From Desnuesiella massiliensis (GTDB lineage Bacteria > Bacillota > Clostridia > Clostridiales > Clostridiaceae), in the NCBI RefSeq assembly GCF_001403615.1, contig NZ_LN879457.1:124001-188000 (forward strand): 64,000 nucleotides of DNA. Direction: 5' to 3'. The number at the start of each line of letters is the position of its first letter. Position 1 is the stretch's first letter. Positions 25,052-34,224 of the stretch are shown here, piece by piece. The translations under genes and the position numbers were made by a program. The notes below the pieces were generated by a model. It did not search any database. It saw only the letters and a program-made list of their open reading frames with translations, and was not told the origin of the DNA.

Positions 25052-25082
25052 AAGGGAGCATCAGTAGTTGCTCTCTTTTTTA
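25052..25082 (+). terminator. Rho-independent terminator
   Basis: AAGGGAGCA and TTGCTCTCTTTTTT form a short stem with a T-run, isolating the sigma-factor operon from the array upstream. Confidence 0.6.
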
Positions 25083-25199
25083 CAGCATTTAGCACTTATA
25101 ATACTATAATCTTATAGATAGATGATTAATATTTAGGTAGAGCGTTTAAAAAAGTATTTGCATTGGTGTAACCTTTTCTAGCTTTTTACGTGTAAGCTT

Positions 25200-25778
25200 A
25201 TGACAACATTTGAATGGGGGGTGATTTATATTTGTAGCGATAACGAATTAATGGAGCGAGTAAAAAATGGTGATAAACAAGCTTTTGAAGAACTTGTTTT
25301 ACTGCATAGAAGAACTGCTATAGGCTTTGCATGCAGGTTTATAAAGGATAGCTATTTAGCAGAAGACATTGTACAAGAAAGCTTTGCTGCCATCTACATA
25401 AATCGCTATAATTATAAGCCCAAAAGCTCTTTCAAGGCATTTTTATTTGCTGTTATAAGAAACAAATGTATAGACTACTTAAGGAAAAACAAAGGGATTG
25501 TGGCAGTTAATTATGGCGAGGAAGAGTTAATATCGGAAGAGCTTTCTCTTGATGAACTAGTGGAGCATGAGCAAAAACTAATATATGCTAAAAAACTTTT
25601 AGATAATTTAAGTAATGAATATCGCAGTGCATTTTGGCTTTATGAATATGAGGGCTTTAGTTATAAGGAAATAGCAGAAATTATGGGAAAGTCATTACCA
25701 CAAATAAAAATCATGCTCTATAGAGCCAGATGTAAAATACAGAAATATGTTAAGGAGGATATGCAATATGAAAAGTGA
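25200..25778 (+). CDS. ECF-type RNA polymerase sigma factor
   Basis: 192 residues. Region 2 (NELMERVKNGDKQAFEELV; AEDIVQESFAAIYINRYNYK) and region 4 (LLDNLSNEYRSAFWLYEYEG; SYKEIAEIMGKSLPQIKIML) are both clear. The ATG at 25200 has no ribosome site, while GGGGGG lies at about 25215, so a later non-ATG start is possible. It overlaps the next gene by 11 bp and heads an ABC transporter operon, so it probably drives that operon. Confidence 0.85.
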   Translation: MTTFEWGVIYICSDNELMERVKNGDKQAFEELVLLHRRTAIGFACRFIKDSYLAEDIVQESFAAIYINRYNYKPKSSFKAFLFAVIRNKCIDYLRKNKGIVAVNYGEEELISEELSLDELVEHEQKLIYAKKLLDNLSNEYRSAFWLYEYEGFSYKEIAEIMGKSLPQIKIMLYRARCKIQKYVKEDMQYEK

Positions 25779-26049
25779 TGAAGAGTTTTTAAATGGCATG
25801 TGGCAAAAGGTTAGTGCTTTAGAACATGAAGAATTAGAAAAAGCACGAATAAAGAGTTTAAATCGAAGGCTTACTAAAAAGGCTATTAATATTGCTGCTA
25901 TAAGCATCTTAGTCTTTATTACTCTTATAACTCTTTGCCAATATATGAATGAAGCTATATATCCCATAACTATTGGTATTTTATTTATTTCTTTTATATA
26001 TGAAAGCATATCAAATAAGATTTTGGAGGATAAGACCTATGCAAATTAA
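25768..26049 (+). CDS. Small membrane protein, putative anti-sigma partner
   Basis: 93 residues from ATG 25768, with AAGGAGGA 8 bp upstream inside the sigma gene. The first 50 residues are charged and cytoplasmic (KSDEEFLNGMWQKVSALEHE); two hydrophobic segments follow (AINIAAISILVFITLITL; YPITIGILFISFIYESI). The position directly after an ECF sigma gene and the topology fit an anti-sigma factor. No zinc-binding motif is seen. Its stop overlaps the ABC ATPase start. Confidence 0.55.
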   Translation: MKSDEEFLNGMWQKVSALEHEELEKARIKSLNRRLTKKAINIAAISILVFITLITLCQYMNEAIYPITIGILFISFIYESISNKILEDKTYAN

Positions 26050-26758
26050 AATATCAAATTTAAGTAAACAATTTGGTAATAAAACTGCTCTTGATGATGT
26101 AAACCTTGAAATAAATAGTGGCATGTTTGGATTACTTGGTAGAAACGGTGCAGGTAAAACAACGCTGATGCGTATTCTTACAACGCTACTTACAAAGACA
26201 AGCGGTGATATTACAATCTGTGATATACCAATAGAAAAATCTAGGGACATTAGAAAAATAGTAGGATATTTGCCTCAGGACTTTTCAATGTATCCTAATA
26301 TGACTGTTTATGAAGCTATGGATTATTTAGGTGTGCTCTCAGAAATTCCTTCTAGGAAAAGAAAGGGCATAGTGTTAGAGCTTTTAGATAAAGTAAATTT
26401 GTATGACTGTCAAAAGGTGCGCATTAAAGCATTGTCGGGTGGTATGAAACGAAGGCTTGGTATTGCCCAAGCAATCATGCATGATCCTAAAGTGATAATA
26501 GTTGATGAGCCCACAGCAGGACTAGATCCAGAGGAACGTATGAGATTTAAAAATCTGCTTAGTGATATATCAAAAGATAAAATTGTAATTCTATCAACCC
26601 ACATTATTGAAGATATAGAGGAAACCTGTGAGAATGTTGCTATCCTAAACAATGGAAAGGTTATTTATAATGGTAAAACCGAAAAGCTCTCAACTCTAGA
26701 CAGCAAGAATACTACTATCCTTGGAGGATATATGAAAGTGATGGGGGGAGAGGTGTGA
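26039..26758 (+). CDS. ABC transporter ATP-binding protein
   Basis: 239 residues from ATG 26039, with GGAGGA upstream. Walker A GLLGRNGAGKTTLMRIL, Q-loop YLPQDFSMYP, signature LSGGMKRRLGIAQAI, Walker B VIIVDEPTAGLD and H-loop STHIIEDIEETC are all intact. The close fit is to ABC-2-type exporters of the bacitracin/lantibiotic or ECF-linked group. It overlaps genes on both sides, so it is a translationally coupled operon. Confidence 0.92.
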   Translation: MQIKISNLSKQFGNKTALDDVNLEINSGMFGLLGRNGAGKTTLMRILTTLLTKTSGDITICDIPIEKSRDIRKIVGYLPQDFSMYPNMTVYEAMDYLGVLSEIPSRKRKGIVLELLDKVNLYDCQKVRIKALSGGMKRRLGIAQAIMHDPKVIIVDEPTAGLDPEERMRFKNLLSDISKDKIVILSTHIIEDIEETCENVAILNNGKVIYNGKTEKLSTLDSKNTTILGGYMKVMGGEV

Positions 26759-28011
26759 TGGAGTTATTCCTACTTGAATGCAAAAAGATAATTAAGAGCT
26801 ATATATACCATGTATTCATAGGGATTGTATTACTATTTTATATTTCGCAAATGGGTATCACTGATATAGAAGCATTAAGATCATATTCTTTAGCACCTAA
26901 AAACATAGATACTGAGCAGTATTATGCTGAAAATCATAGATACCCCTATGGTGACAAAAGTACAGAGGTATCCATGGACACGATTCCTAAAATAGTTCCT
27001 AACTTATATAGTGAATATAGAGCAAACCGATATACAACATATCCAATTGGATTTGCTAAAACAGTTAGGCTAAGCGAGAATAACGTAAAAAAAATTGAAA
27101 AAGGTTTAACAGAAATTACAGGACAGAGTGTTGCGAAGCTTAATGAAATATATAATGCAAACTATATGAATCCTAACTTTCCAGTTAGCAGCTCACTTAC
27201 AATTGAGAGATTTAATGAAATTATGGCTGAGGTTGATAAGCTATTAGGGGGAGGCTCTGCTTATAGCCCCAAAAATATTAAAAATCTTGCTAGTGTACCA
27301 GTAACCTATGAGGAAGCAGTGCAAAACCATGAGTATTTATTAAAAGAAGATAAACTTACTAATGGGTATGCTAGATTATTTTGTGATTATATAGGCATAG
27401 CCATGAGTATATTCCCCATCTTTGTTATAGTATTCATATCACTGAAAGATAAGCGCAGCAAAATGAATGAACTGATATACTCTAGGAATACCTCTTCATT
27501 AAAGCTAGTTTTAATGAGATACTTTGCTCTTGTTTTCATGATGATAATACCTATATTTATAATTAGTCTTGAGCCTTTATTTGCATTTACCAGGTTTTCT
27601 ATGGCTGAAAAGGTGGCCATTGATGCTTTCGCTTTCGTAAAATATATTTTATGGTGGCTGTTACCAACGCTGATGCTTGTTACTGCTATTGGGATAATAT
27701 TGACCACTCTCACAGATACCCCAGTTGCCATAGCTGTGCAGCTTCTGATTTGGTTTATAAGCTTAGCTAGTATAGGATTCACTGGAGACTATCCACTTTT
27801 GGGGCTACTCATTAGGCATAATGATAGTGGAATGGGACTTATAATTAAAGAAAATGCAAGGGCAATAACCATGAATAGAATTGCAATTTCAGTTATAGCC
27901 TTATTTTTGATCCTTATAACCTCATATATTTATAAACAGAAGAGGAGGGGTAAAGTTGACTTTAACAGAGAAATTAGAAAATTGTTTAAGCTTAATAAAA
28001 ATAAATATTAA
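26758..28011 (+). CDS. ABC-2-type transporter permease
   Basis: About 417 residues. There is one N-terminal membrane segment (YIYHVFIGIVLLFYISQMG), a long extracytoplasmic domain of about 190 residues, and five or six more segments (IGIAMSIFPIFVIVFISL; YFALVFMMIIPIFIISLEPL; ILWWLLPTLMLVTAIGIIL). This is typical of ABC-2 export permeases with a large loop. The start overlaps the ATPase stop (GTGATG). Confidence 0.85.
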   Translation: MELFLLECKKIIKSYIYHVFIGIVLLFYISQMGITDIEALRSYSLAPKNIDTEQYYAENHRYPYGDKSTEVSMDTIPKIVPNLYSEYRANRYTTYPIGFAKTVRLSENNVKKIEKGLTEITGQSVAKLNEIYNANYMNPNFPVSSSLTIERFNEIMAEVDKLLGGGSAYSPKNIKNLASVPVTYEEAVQNHEYLLKEDKLTNGYARLFCDYIGIAMSIFPIFVIVFISLKDKRSKMNELIYSRNTSSLKLVLMRYFALVFMMIIPIFIISLEPLFAFTRFSMAEKVAIDAFAFVKYILWWLLPTLMLVTAIGIILTTLTDTPVAIAVQLLIWFISLASIGFTGDYPLLGLLIRHNDSGMGLIIKENARAITMNRIAISVIALFLILITSYIYKQKRRGKVDFNREIRKLFKLNKNKY

Positions 28012-28600
28012 GATTAGCATTTTATGGAATTTGATATTTTCTATAGGATTTTTATGTCTACTTCCCTTTATACAAGGAGTAGCAAATCTAGATAGAGTTT
28101 CGGCTGCCATTTGTCTTGAAAACTTTGTTGCAATTATTGGAGTTATACTTCTTGTTCCTGTTTTTTCACCTGAGGAGTCAAAAGAAATTGATGAAATCAT
28201 ATCATCAAAGTTTATGCCAAATTTCAAGCCTTACATAGCTCGAATAGCTTTATCCGCTGCTTCCATTTTAATTTTAATTGCTAGCTTTTGTTTGATGCTA
28301 AAGTATAATTCCTGTGAGTTTTATGTGGCGGCTTATATTTTTGGAACCTTTGCATCAGCCTTGTTTTTAGGAAGCATAGGTATGCTCATTTCCTCCCTAT
28401 CAGCTAGTACCATAGTAGGATATATGGCCAGCATTGGCTATCTCATAATAAATATGATGACAGGAAGTAAGTACGTCGGTAAATTCTATATAATGTCAAT
28501 GAAAAACAATAGCTTTGATGAAAAGTACTATATATTAATAGGCAGTATCGTCTTAATCATGTTATCAATTTTTATTAAAGGTATAAAAAGAAAGATTTAG
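27956..28600 (+). CDS. Second ABC transporter permease subunit
   Basis: 214 residues from TTG 27956 with GAGGAGGGG before it. Six hydrophobic segments (LIFSIGFLCLLPFIQGV; NFVAIIGVILLVPVFS; IARIALSAASILILIAS; IGMLISSLSASTIVGYM; IGSIVLIMLSIFIKGI). It overlaps the first permease by 56 bp. Together the two permeases and the ATPase form an exporter of unknown substrate. Confidence 0.75.
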   Translation: MTLTEKLENCLSLIKINIKISILWNLIFSIGFLCLLPFIQGVANLDRVSAAICLENFVAIIGVILLVPVFSPEESKEIDEIISSKFMPNFKPYIARIALSAASILILIASFCLMLKYNSCEFYVAAYIFGTFASALFLGSIGMLISSLSASTIVGYMASIGYLIINMMTGSKYVGKFYIMSMKNNSFDEKYYILIGSIVLIMLSIFIKGIKRKI

Positions 28601-28606
28601 AGAAGA

Positions 28607-28621
28607 GGGACGGTTAACAAC
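28607..28621 (+). repeat. REP element, single copy (first in window)
   Basis: GGGACGGTTAACAAC lies 6 bp after the TAG stop of the ABC permease gene. It is the left-most copy of the REP family; the next 17 kb contain none before it. Confidence 0.85.
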
Positions 28622-28868
28622 TTTGAGAAGTTTATTTTGAAAAATATAGAATAGCACAGGTGGAGAAATATTATTGTAGAGATGTATAAGTTTTTAAATT
28701 TAGGGATGTAGCTTAATAGCTTGAAGGATAAAGTCATAAAATTTGATATAAATTGAATTTACCTAGTACTTCACTATGGAAGGCATTACGTAAAAATACC
28801 TTATACCTATTCAGAAATATGATAAGCTTCACTGAATTCTGAAAGGTATAAGGACATGATCCAATTTT

Positions 28869-30071
28869 TTATCCTATGGAATTTTTTACTTTCATAAAAG
28901 CGTAGTCTATAGCTGAATCAATATTGTTAGTATTTTTGCCAGCTCCTTGAGCAGAGAAATTGCTTCCTCCACCTTTGCCATCTATTAAAGTAATGGCATC
29001 TTTTAGAAGATTATCCATGTTGATTATGGTTAGATCCTTGGAGCACATGAATATAAGATGAGTCATTTCTTCAATTTTTATAGCAAACAAAACTATGACC
29101 TTTGGGAAAGCTGTTAGCTTGGAAGCTAGTGTAGCAGCATATTTAAGATTCATATTAGTATGGATAGCCTTTACTACGTTGATATTGCTTATTTTTTCGC
29201 AGTTATCTAATAGAGCTTTAATTTCGTAATCTGCTAGTTTAGATTTTAAATCTCTATTTTCGCTAGTAGCTTTATTGAAATCTTGTTTGAGTTGTTCTAT
29301 TTGAGCTAAAACATCCTCATCATCGCATTTTAAAGCATTGCATAGGGTCGAAAGAGATTTATCCCTAGAAAATAGATGATTTAGAGCTCTTTTTCCGCAT
29401 AGAAATTCAACTCTGGTGAAGGTTTTATATTTTTCATGTTTTGTGATTTTAATTGACTGCACTTCTATGGTGTATTTAGGATGTAGCCCATAACAAGGTG
29501 TTACATCTATATCCCCAATTTTAACTAGTTGTATTTGTTCGCCTATTTTAGTAGTAATTTTTTTAGGGTATAGCTTTTTTAGCTCTGGTTTAGAAGGATA
29601 TAAAATCTCCACAGGAACATTATCAAATATGATATGATTGCATAGGTTCTCTATCTCTTCAATTTGGCTTATATCAATAGGTTTATCTATATCTATAGTG
29701 CAATATTCCTTGCCTAAATTAAATTTAATGGTATTTATATTATATAGTTTGATAAGGCAGGAGGATAGAATGTGCTGTCCAAGGTGCTGCTGCATATTAT
29801 CAAATCTTTTTTCCCAATCAATAGAACATTTAACCTTATGAATTTTTATAGGCTTTTTTTCAACCACATGATAGATAGTCCCATTGTATTCATATACGGA
29901 AGCCACAGGAATTGCCTCGATATATCCGATATCGCTAGGATGCTCTTCGCTTCCAGGATAGAAATAGGTTTTATCTAATTCAATATGAAATTCATTATTT
30001 TTTTCAAGGATATTTACTATTTCAGAAGTAAATGTTTTTTCATAGACATTGTCATAATAGAGTTTTTCCAT
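28869..30071 (-). CDS. alaX: Alanyl-tRNA editing protein, AlaX-L type
   Basis: 400 residues on the minus strand from ATG 30071, with AAAGGAGA at 8 bp. Zinc ligands H96 and H100 (QQHLGQHILS) and C193/H197 (TPCYGLHP) define the AlaX/AlaRS editing domain that hydrolyses Ser-tRNA(Ala) or Gly-tRNA(Ala). Residues about 250-395 form a DHHA1 domain ending GKGGGSNFSAQGAGKN, the GG-containing tail of AlaRS-related proteins. The length matches AlaX-L. It is the last gene of a TetR-hydrolase-AlaX run. Confidence 0.9.
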   Translation of the reverse strand: MEKLYYDNVYEKTFTSEIVNILEKNNEFHIELDKTYFYPGSEEHPSDIGYIEAIPVASVYEYNGTIYHVVEKKPIKIHKVKCSIDWEKRFDNMQQHLGQHILSSCLIKLYNINTIKFNLGKEYCTIDIDKPIDISQIEEIENLCNHIIFDNVPVEILYPSKPELKKLYPKKITTKIGEQIQLVKIGDIDVTPCYGLHPKYTIEVQSIKITKHEKYKTFTRVEFLCGKRALNHLFSRDKSLSTLCNALKCDDEDVLAQIEQLKQDFNKATSENRDLKSKLADYEIKALLDNCEKISNINVVKAIHTNMNLKYAATLASKLTAFPKVIVLFAIKIEEMTHLIFMCSKDLTIINMDNLLKDAITLIDGKGGGSNFSAQGAGKNTNNIDSAIDYAFMKVKNSIG

Positions 30072-30090
30072 GAGCATATCTCCTTTGATT

Positions 30091-30882
30091 TTATGAGTAA
30101 TCATCTATAAATTCAAAATCTATGGCTTCATCATTGAGCCAGCTTCTGATTATTAGATTAAGTTTGTCACTTTCTTTCCAGGGGAAATTGTGCTTAGCAT
30201 TTTTTATTAATATTCCTTTGGAATTAGGTATTGCATGAACTAAATCTTTAACGGATTCTTTCATCGCTTTAGGTTCTTTATTACCTGCAACTATTAATGT
30301 AGGAACCTTAACTTCTGATAAATTATCAGGAAGTTTTAAGTGTTTATAAAGCTCGCTATAAATTCTGTTAAGACTGTCTGCCGTAAGATGCTGATTTTCT
30401 GTAATAAAATTTTGCCTATAAAAATCATTTGGAAATTCAAATTGATCTGCTTGTAATTGCAATATCTTTTTGCTTTTTAGCATCGTTATGGTGAGATTAT
30501 AGCAGAAAGAATTACAGGTAACATTGAGCAAAAGCATAGGGCGAAAAAGGGCACTGGCGATAATAGCGTGATCAACAACCTGAGGATTTTTGCTCAGTAA
30601 TTCTACTATTATTTTGCCACCTAAGGAATGTCCTATAACATGGGCCTTTTTGCCATTTGCTTTAGAAATTATAAGTTCAGCAATTCGGTTGGCGCAATCC
30701 GCTATGGATATAGGTTTTTCTTCAATGCTTTTGCCATGCTCTGGCAAATGAGGGATTATGCAGTGATAATCCTTAAATGCTTCTAATTGCTTTTCCCACA
30801 TCCAGCCACTAATGCCTCCACCATGAATAAATACTATGGTAGGAGCAGTATTATTACCTCTCTCTTCAAAATACATAGCCAT
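30091..30882 (-). CDS. Alpha/beta hydrolase
   Basis: 263 residues. The oxyanion region is FIHGGGISGWMW, and the nucleophile elbow GHSLGG places Ser at residue 86. A late His in NAKHNFPW (about 236) completes the likely triad; the acidic residue lies in VAGNKEPK. No signal peptide. It ends 20 bp before the AlaX start and follows TetR by 53 bp, so the three genes probably share a transcript. The substrate is unknown. Confidence 0.88.
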   Translation of the reverse strand: MAMYFEERGNNTAPTIVFIHGGGISGWMWEKQLEAFKDYHCIIPHLPEHGKSIEEKPISIADCANRIAELIISKANGKKAHVIGHSLGGKIIVELLSKNPQVVDHAIIASALFRPMLLLNVTCNSFCYNLTITMLKSKKILQLQADQFEFPNDFYRQNFITENQHLTADSLNRIYSELYKHLKLPDNLSEVKVPTLIVAGNKEPKAMKESVKDLVHAIPNSKGILIKNAKHNFPWKESDKLNLIIRSWLNDEAIDFEFIDDYS

Positions 30883-30934
30883 AATTTCATCTTCCTTTAT
30901 ATATTATTTTAAAATTAAAAAGTTATTCAGAAAA

Positions 30935-31585
30935 TCAACTAATCTCAATGCCTAAGAGTTTAAGAATTGTTTCTTTGATTTTTAAGCAAGTTTCTTTAAG
31001 CTCCTCTTTATTTTTTATAAAGGCTTGAGCTTGAATTTCTCTGATTAATGCACCTATTACATAAACAAGGTTTTCAACTCCTATATTTATAGCGGGTTTA
31101 AATAGGCCTTTTTCTATGCCTTGATTAAGAATAAAGGTAAATTCATTCATCATGTTTTGAAATAATGGGGACATTTTTTTCTGATATTGGACCTTGGCTT
31201 CCTCGTACTTATCGGTTTTTAACAATATATCAAGGGTATACTGCGAAATCAAAAGAAGGGTAGAGGGTTCATTTAATGCAATATGAATTGTATTATCAAT
31301 ATATAGTATTAATGCTGATACTGGATTTTCTGTTGCAACGCTATGAATGCTATTTTTGCTTTCTTCCATTTGGCATATGAGAAACGTAAAGGCTTCGTCA
31401 ATTAAATCTTCTTTGCTTTTAAAATATTCATAAATGGTTGATTTCCCAATATCAGCTATTTCAGCAATTTGTCTGGTAGTTGCTTTGCCAATACCATAAT
31501 TACTATAGGCCTTAAGAGCTGCTAGCAATATTTTTTTTCGCTTATCTTCTCTATCATTATTATTTGACTGAGGTGATTTATTCAA
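30935..31585 (-). CDS. TetR-family transcriptional regulator
   Basis: 216 residues. Residues about 15-60 form the TetR HTH (KILLAALKAYSNYGIGKATT; RQIAEIADIGKSTIYEYFKS) and the rest is a helical ligand domain. A consensus promoter (31918-31946) and palindromic operator (31888-31905) lie about 300 bp upstream on the same strand, separated from the gene by a MITE-like repeat. It presumably represses its own operon with the hydrolase and AlaX genes. Confidence 0.9.
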   Translation of the reverse strand: MNKSPQSNNNDREDKRKKILLAALKAYSNYGIGKATTRQIAEIADIGKSTIYEYFKSKEDLIDEAFTFLICQMEESKNSIHSVATENPVSALILYIDNTIHIALNEPSTLLLISQYTLDILLKTDKYEEAKVQYQKKMSPLFQNMMNEFTFILNQGIEKGLFKPAINIGVENLVYVIGALIREIQAQAFIKNKEELKETCLKIKETILKLLGIEIS

Positions 31586-31630
31586 ATTAATGCCTCCTTC
31601 AGTGTGTCTGTAATATTTATATAAAGGTAT

Positions 31631-31748
31631 TATATATGTTGCATTAAAAATCTTACACTTCCTATATGGAAAATTATACCGATTAATAAGTTAGACCCTA
31701 GGAATTTTGAAGCTAAAGAAATGTACTTATATTTTTGCAATCTATATA
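31631..31748. repeat. MITE-like repeat, copy 1
   Basis: About 118 bp with terminal inverted repeats: TATATATGTTGCATTAAAAA at one end and the complement of TTTTTGCAATCTATATA at the other. The reverse complement matches 57753-57870 along its length, including the centre CAAAATTCCTAGGGTC. It carries no gene. It lies in the tetR leader between operator and start codon. Confidence 0.75.
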
Positions 31749-31887
31749 CATTAAAATTTTTATATTATGTATTTATAAAAAGCTTTTCTATATTGGGCAG
31801 ATCTTAGAGTTTTATTCTGATGAATGTATTAGAGGTATTATTATAAAATCATTTTATTTGATTAGGCTGTTGTATAGTTAGATTTAG

Positions 31888-31946
31888 TCCGACTGTTCGG
31901 TCGGATGAGTTGATTTTATTATAATACTATTAGGTTGAATTGTCAA
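31888..31946 (-). promoter_or_regulatory. tetR promoter and palindromic operator
   Basis: On the minus strand TTGACA (31946-31941), 17 bp, TATAAT (31923-31918) is a perfect sigma-A promoter. TCCGACTGTTCGGTCGGA at 31888-31905 is an 18-bp palindrome at the expected start point, as for TetR autorepression. No other promoter this good was seen before the gene at 31585. Confidence 0.82.
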
Positions 31947-32042
31947 TTATGGGGAAATAATAAGGGAGATAACTATACAGACTCCTAAACGCTATATTCA
32001 AAGTGCCTTGAGGAGTACACAAGTTAATAATAGGCATGTTTT

Positions 32043-32152
32043 CTATTATAGGGAAAGAAGTTCAGCTATTAACTTATACATGCACCATAATGGCTTAAAG
32101 ATGCCATCTTGGAACATTTATAAGTTAAAGTTTCTCCTTTGTTTTCTTATAG
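32043..32152. repeat. Palindromic repeat family C, copy 1
   Basis: TTAACTTATACATGCACCA and its partner TTGGAACATTTATAAGTTAA form a large imperfect stem, flanked by TATAGGGAAA and TTTCTCC. Related elements occur at 42102, 46471 and 54711. It is about 130 bp before the oxidoreductase gene. Confidence 0.6.
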
Positions 32153-32278
32153 TAAATGAAAGCATCAATAGTATCCTTTAGGTGAGTATGCGGTGAAAAA
32201 GTAAGTACTTGTATATAGTATAGGTTGTGATAAAATTGCATCATGGATAGTTGATTTAGATTATAGGGAGGGAAAATA

Positions 32279-33268
32279 ATGAGTTCTTTACTAAAACCTT
32301 TAGACCAAGGTAAATTAACCTTAAACAACAGATTGGTTATGCCACCCATGGCTACTTCAAAGTGTGAGGTGGATGGAAAGATAAGTAAAGATATTTTAGA
32401 TTATTATGATGAAAAGTCTCGTGGTGGATATATATCCTTGATAATTGTTGAACACAGCTTTATTACGCAGAAAGGGAAAGCCAGTGAAGGGCAAATGTCC
32501 ATAGCAGAGGATAGCCTAGTAGAAAGTTTAAAAGAATTAGCTAATATCATTCATAAGAATGGTTCTAAAGCAGTAATGCAAATTAATCATGCTGGAAGTG
32601 CAGCAAGCAAAGATGTCACTGGCTTTGAACCAGTAGGACCTTCCGCTGTAGCCAATCCACGTAAAGGCAATGTTCCAAAGGAGCTTACTAAGGAAGAAAT
32701 CAAAGAGATAATTGAGGAATTCAAGGCAGCAGCGCTAAGAGTAAAAGAAGCAGGCTTCGATGGAGTAGAGATACATTCGGCTCATGGATACCTTTTAAAT
32801 CAATTTTTCTCTCCTCTTACTAACCATAGAACTGATGAATACGGTGGAGATGTATTAGGCAGAATTAGAATTCACCTAGAAGTTATTAAGGCAGTAAGAG
32901 AAGCTGTTGGAGATGATTTCCCAGTGCTTCTACGCCTAGGAGCCGCGGATTACATGGAAGGTGGGAGCACCATTGAGCATAGCAAAATAGCAGCCAAAGA
33001 ATTTGAAAAGGCAGGAGTGGATATGCTTGATATTTCTGGAGGCTTTTGTGGATATATTATTCCAGGAGTTAATGGTCAAGGATATTTTGCACCTCTTACT
33101 GAAGCATTAAAGGAAGTTGTTTCTATTCCAGTTATATTAACTGGAGGAATTACAGAAGCTCAAGCAGCAGAAAAATTGCTTTCTGAGGGAAAAGCTGATC
33201 TCATAGGAGTAGGAAGAGCTATATACAAAGATTCTAATTGGGCCAAAAATGCTATAGAAAGTTTGTAG
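32279..33268 (+). CDS. NADH:flavin oxidoreductase, old-yellow-enzyme family
   Basis: 329 residues, a single TIM barrel without the C-terminal NAD-binding and iron-sulphur domains of larger 2,4-dienoyl-CoA reductases. Features are the N-terminal LNNRLVMPPMATSKCE, substrate/FMN residues IEIHSAHGYLLNQFFSPLTN and NHRTDEYGG, and phosphate-binding ILTGGI and GVGRAIY. It is probably an FMN enoate reductase or xenobiotic reductase. AGGGAGG precedes the ATG. The last base of its TAG stop is the first G of a REP element. Confidence 0.9.
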   Translation: MSSLLKPLDQGKLTLNNRLVMPPMATSKCEVDGKISKDILDYYDEKSRGGYISLIIVEHSFITQKGKASEGQMSIAEDSLVESLKELANIIHKNGSKAVMQINHAGSAASKDVTGFEPVGPSAVANPRKGNVPKELTKEEIKEIIEEFKAAALRVKEAGFDGVEIHSAHGYLLNQFFSPLTNHRTDEYGGDVLGRIRIHLEVIKAVREAVGDDFPVLLRLGAADYMEGGSTIEHSKIAAKEFEKAGVDMLDISGGFCGYIIPGVNGQGYFAPLTEALKEVVSIPVILTGGITEAQAAEKLLSEGKADLIGVGRAIYKDSNWAKNAIESL

Positions 33269-33282
33269 GGACGGTTAACAAC
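33268..33282 (+). repeat. REP element, single copy abutting a stop codon
   Basis: GGGACGGTTAACAAC begins with the G of the oxidoreductase TAG stop (33266-33268). Confidence 0.85.
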
Positions 33283-33355
33283 TATTTGATGTAATTGAGA
33301 TTTTAAAATATGGGGGCTGTCGCATTAGCGGTTAAAAACCGCTAATGCTCAGCTC

Positions 33356-34095
33356 CTATTGCTTTGATAACCACTGGCTATGCCAGTGGATAAAATGGCT
33401 TTAGCTCTGAACAAAAAAACTCCTATGATAAAATGAAAGCGACTGAAAATCGCAAAACAAAATATCATAGGAGGTGTGTCGTATGGGTAACGACATAGAA
33501 AGCTTAACACATACAAAATGGAGGTGTCAATATCATATAGTATTTGCACCAAAGTATAGAAGACAGATAATATATGGGAAATATAAAGGAGAAATCGGCA
33601 AGATACTACGAGAGATATGTATAAGAAATGGAGTAGAGATAATAGAAGCAAATGCATGTCCAGATCATGTACATATGCTGGTAAGTATTCCACCAAAAAT
33701 GAGTGTATCAAAATTCATGGGAATATTAAAAGGGAAAAGTAGCTTGATGATTTTTGATAGATTTGCAAATTTAAAATATAAATATGGTAACAGACATTTT
33801 TGGTGCAGAGGATATTATGTAGATACAGTTGGAAGAAATAAAACTGCAGTTGCAAAATATATACAAAATCAACTTCAAGAAGATCAAATAGCAGAACAGA
33901 TAAGTATGAAAGAATATATTGACCCGTTCACGGGCGAGCCAGCAAAAGGTAGCAAATAAAAAAGCCACCCAACGAGGGTGGCCGCTGTAAAAGTTTTGCG
34001 ATTGGCGGTTTTTTCAGAGCGCGAGTAGCGCCGCCAGTACCATGCCCTTATAGGGCTTAATCAAGCCACCAGCTCAGCTGGTGGTACATGACTTT
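33356..34095 (+). mobile_element. IS200/IS605-family element nested in IS1182
   Basis: Subterminal hairpins CCACTGGC-TAT-GCCAGTGG (33371-33389) and CCACCAGC-TCA-GCTGGTGG (34066-34084) flank a TnpA gene, the arrangement of single-strand-transposing IS200 elements with no inverted repeats. The outer limits are estimates. It lies between the IS1182 left end and the IS1182 transposase. Confidence 0.7.
33483..33959 (+). CDS. tnpA: IS200/IS605-family transposase TnpA (Y1 HUH)
   Basis: 158 residues from ATG 33483, with AGGAGG at 9 bp. HTKWRCQYHIVFAPKYRRQ is the family start. The HUH motif is D-H-V-H-M (CPDHVHMLVSIPP) and the catalytic Tyr lies in WCRGYYVDTVGRN. Full length for the IS200 group, so probably active. 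It works on single-stranded DNA at the flanking hairpins. Confidence 0.93.
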   Translation: MGNDIESLTHTKWRCQYHIVFAPKYRRQIIYGKYKGEIGKILREICIRNGVEIIEANACPDHVHMLVSIPPKMSVSKFMGILKGKSSLMIFDRFANLKYKYGNRHFWCRGYYVDTVGRNKTAVAKYIQNQLQEDQIAEQISMKEYIDPFTGEPAKGSK

Positions 34096-34224
34096 GTACT
34101 GTTTTATAGCAATTTTAAAGAGATTTGCAAATAAATTCATCTCTATACCTTAAAAATGGCGCACTTTAATAAGCCCTTTCGCTTAAGACTTTTTTCAGAA
34201 TACTTGTTTTTTAAAAGTCTAAAA

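Noticed and set aside
32125..32349. Minus-strand open frame overlapping the oxidoreductase start
   Set aside because: Shadow of repeat family C and the + strand gene, with no ribosome site or recognisable protein.
33371..34084. CRISPR-like or tRNA-like hairpins
   Set aside because: They are the subterminal hairpins of the IS200 element; no spaced repeat array exists.
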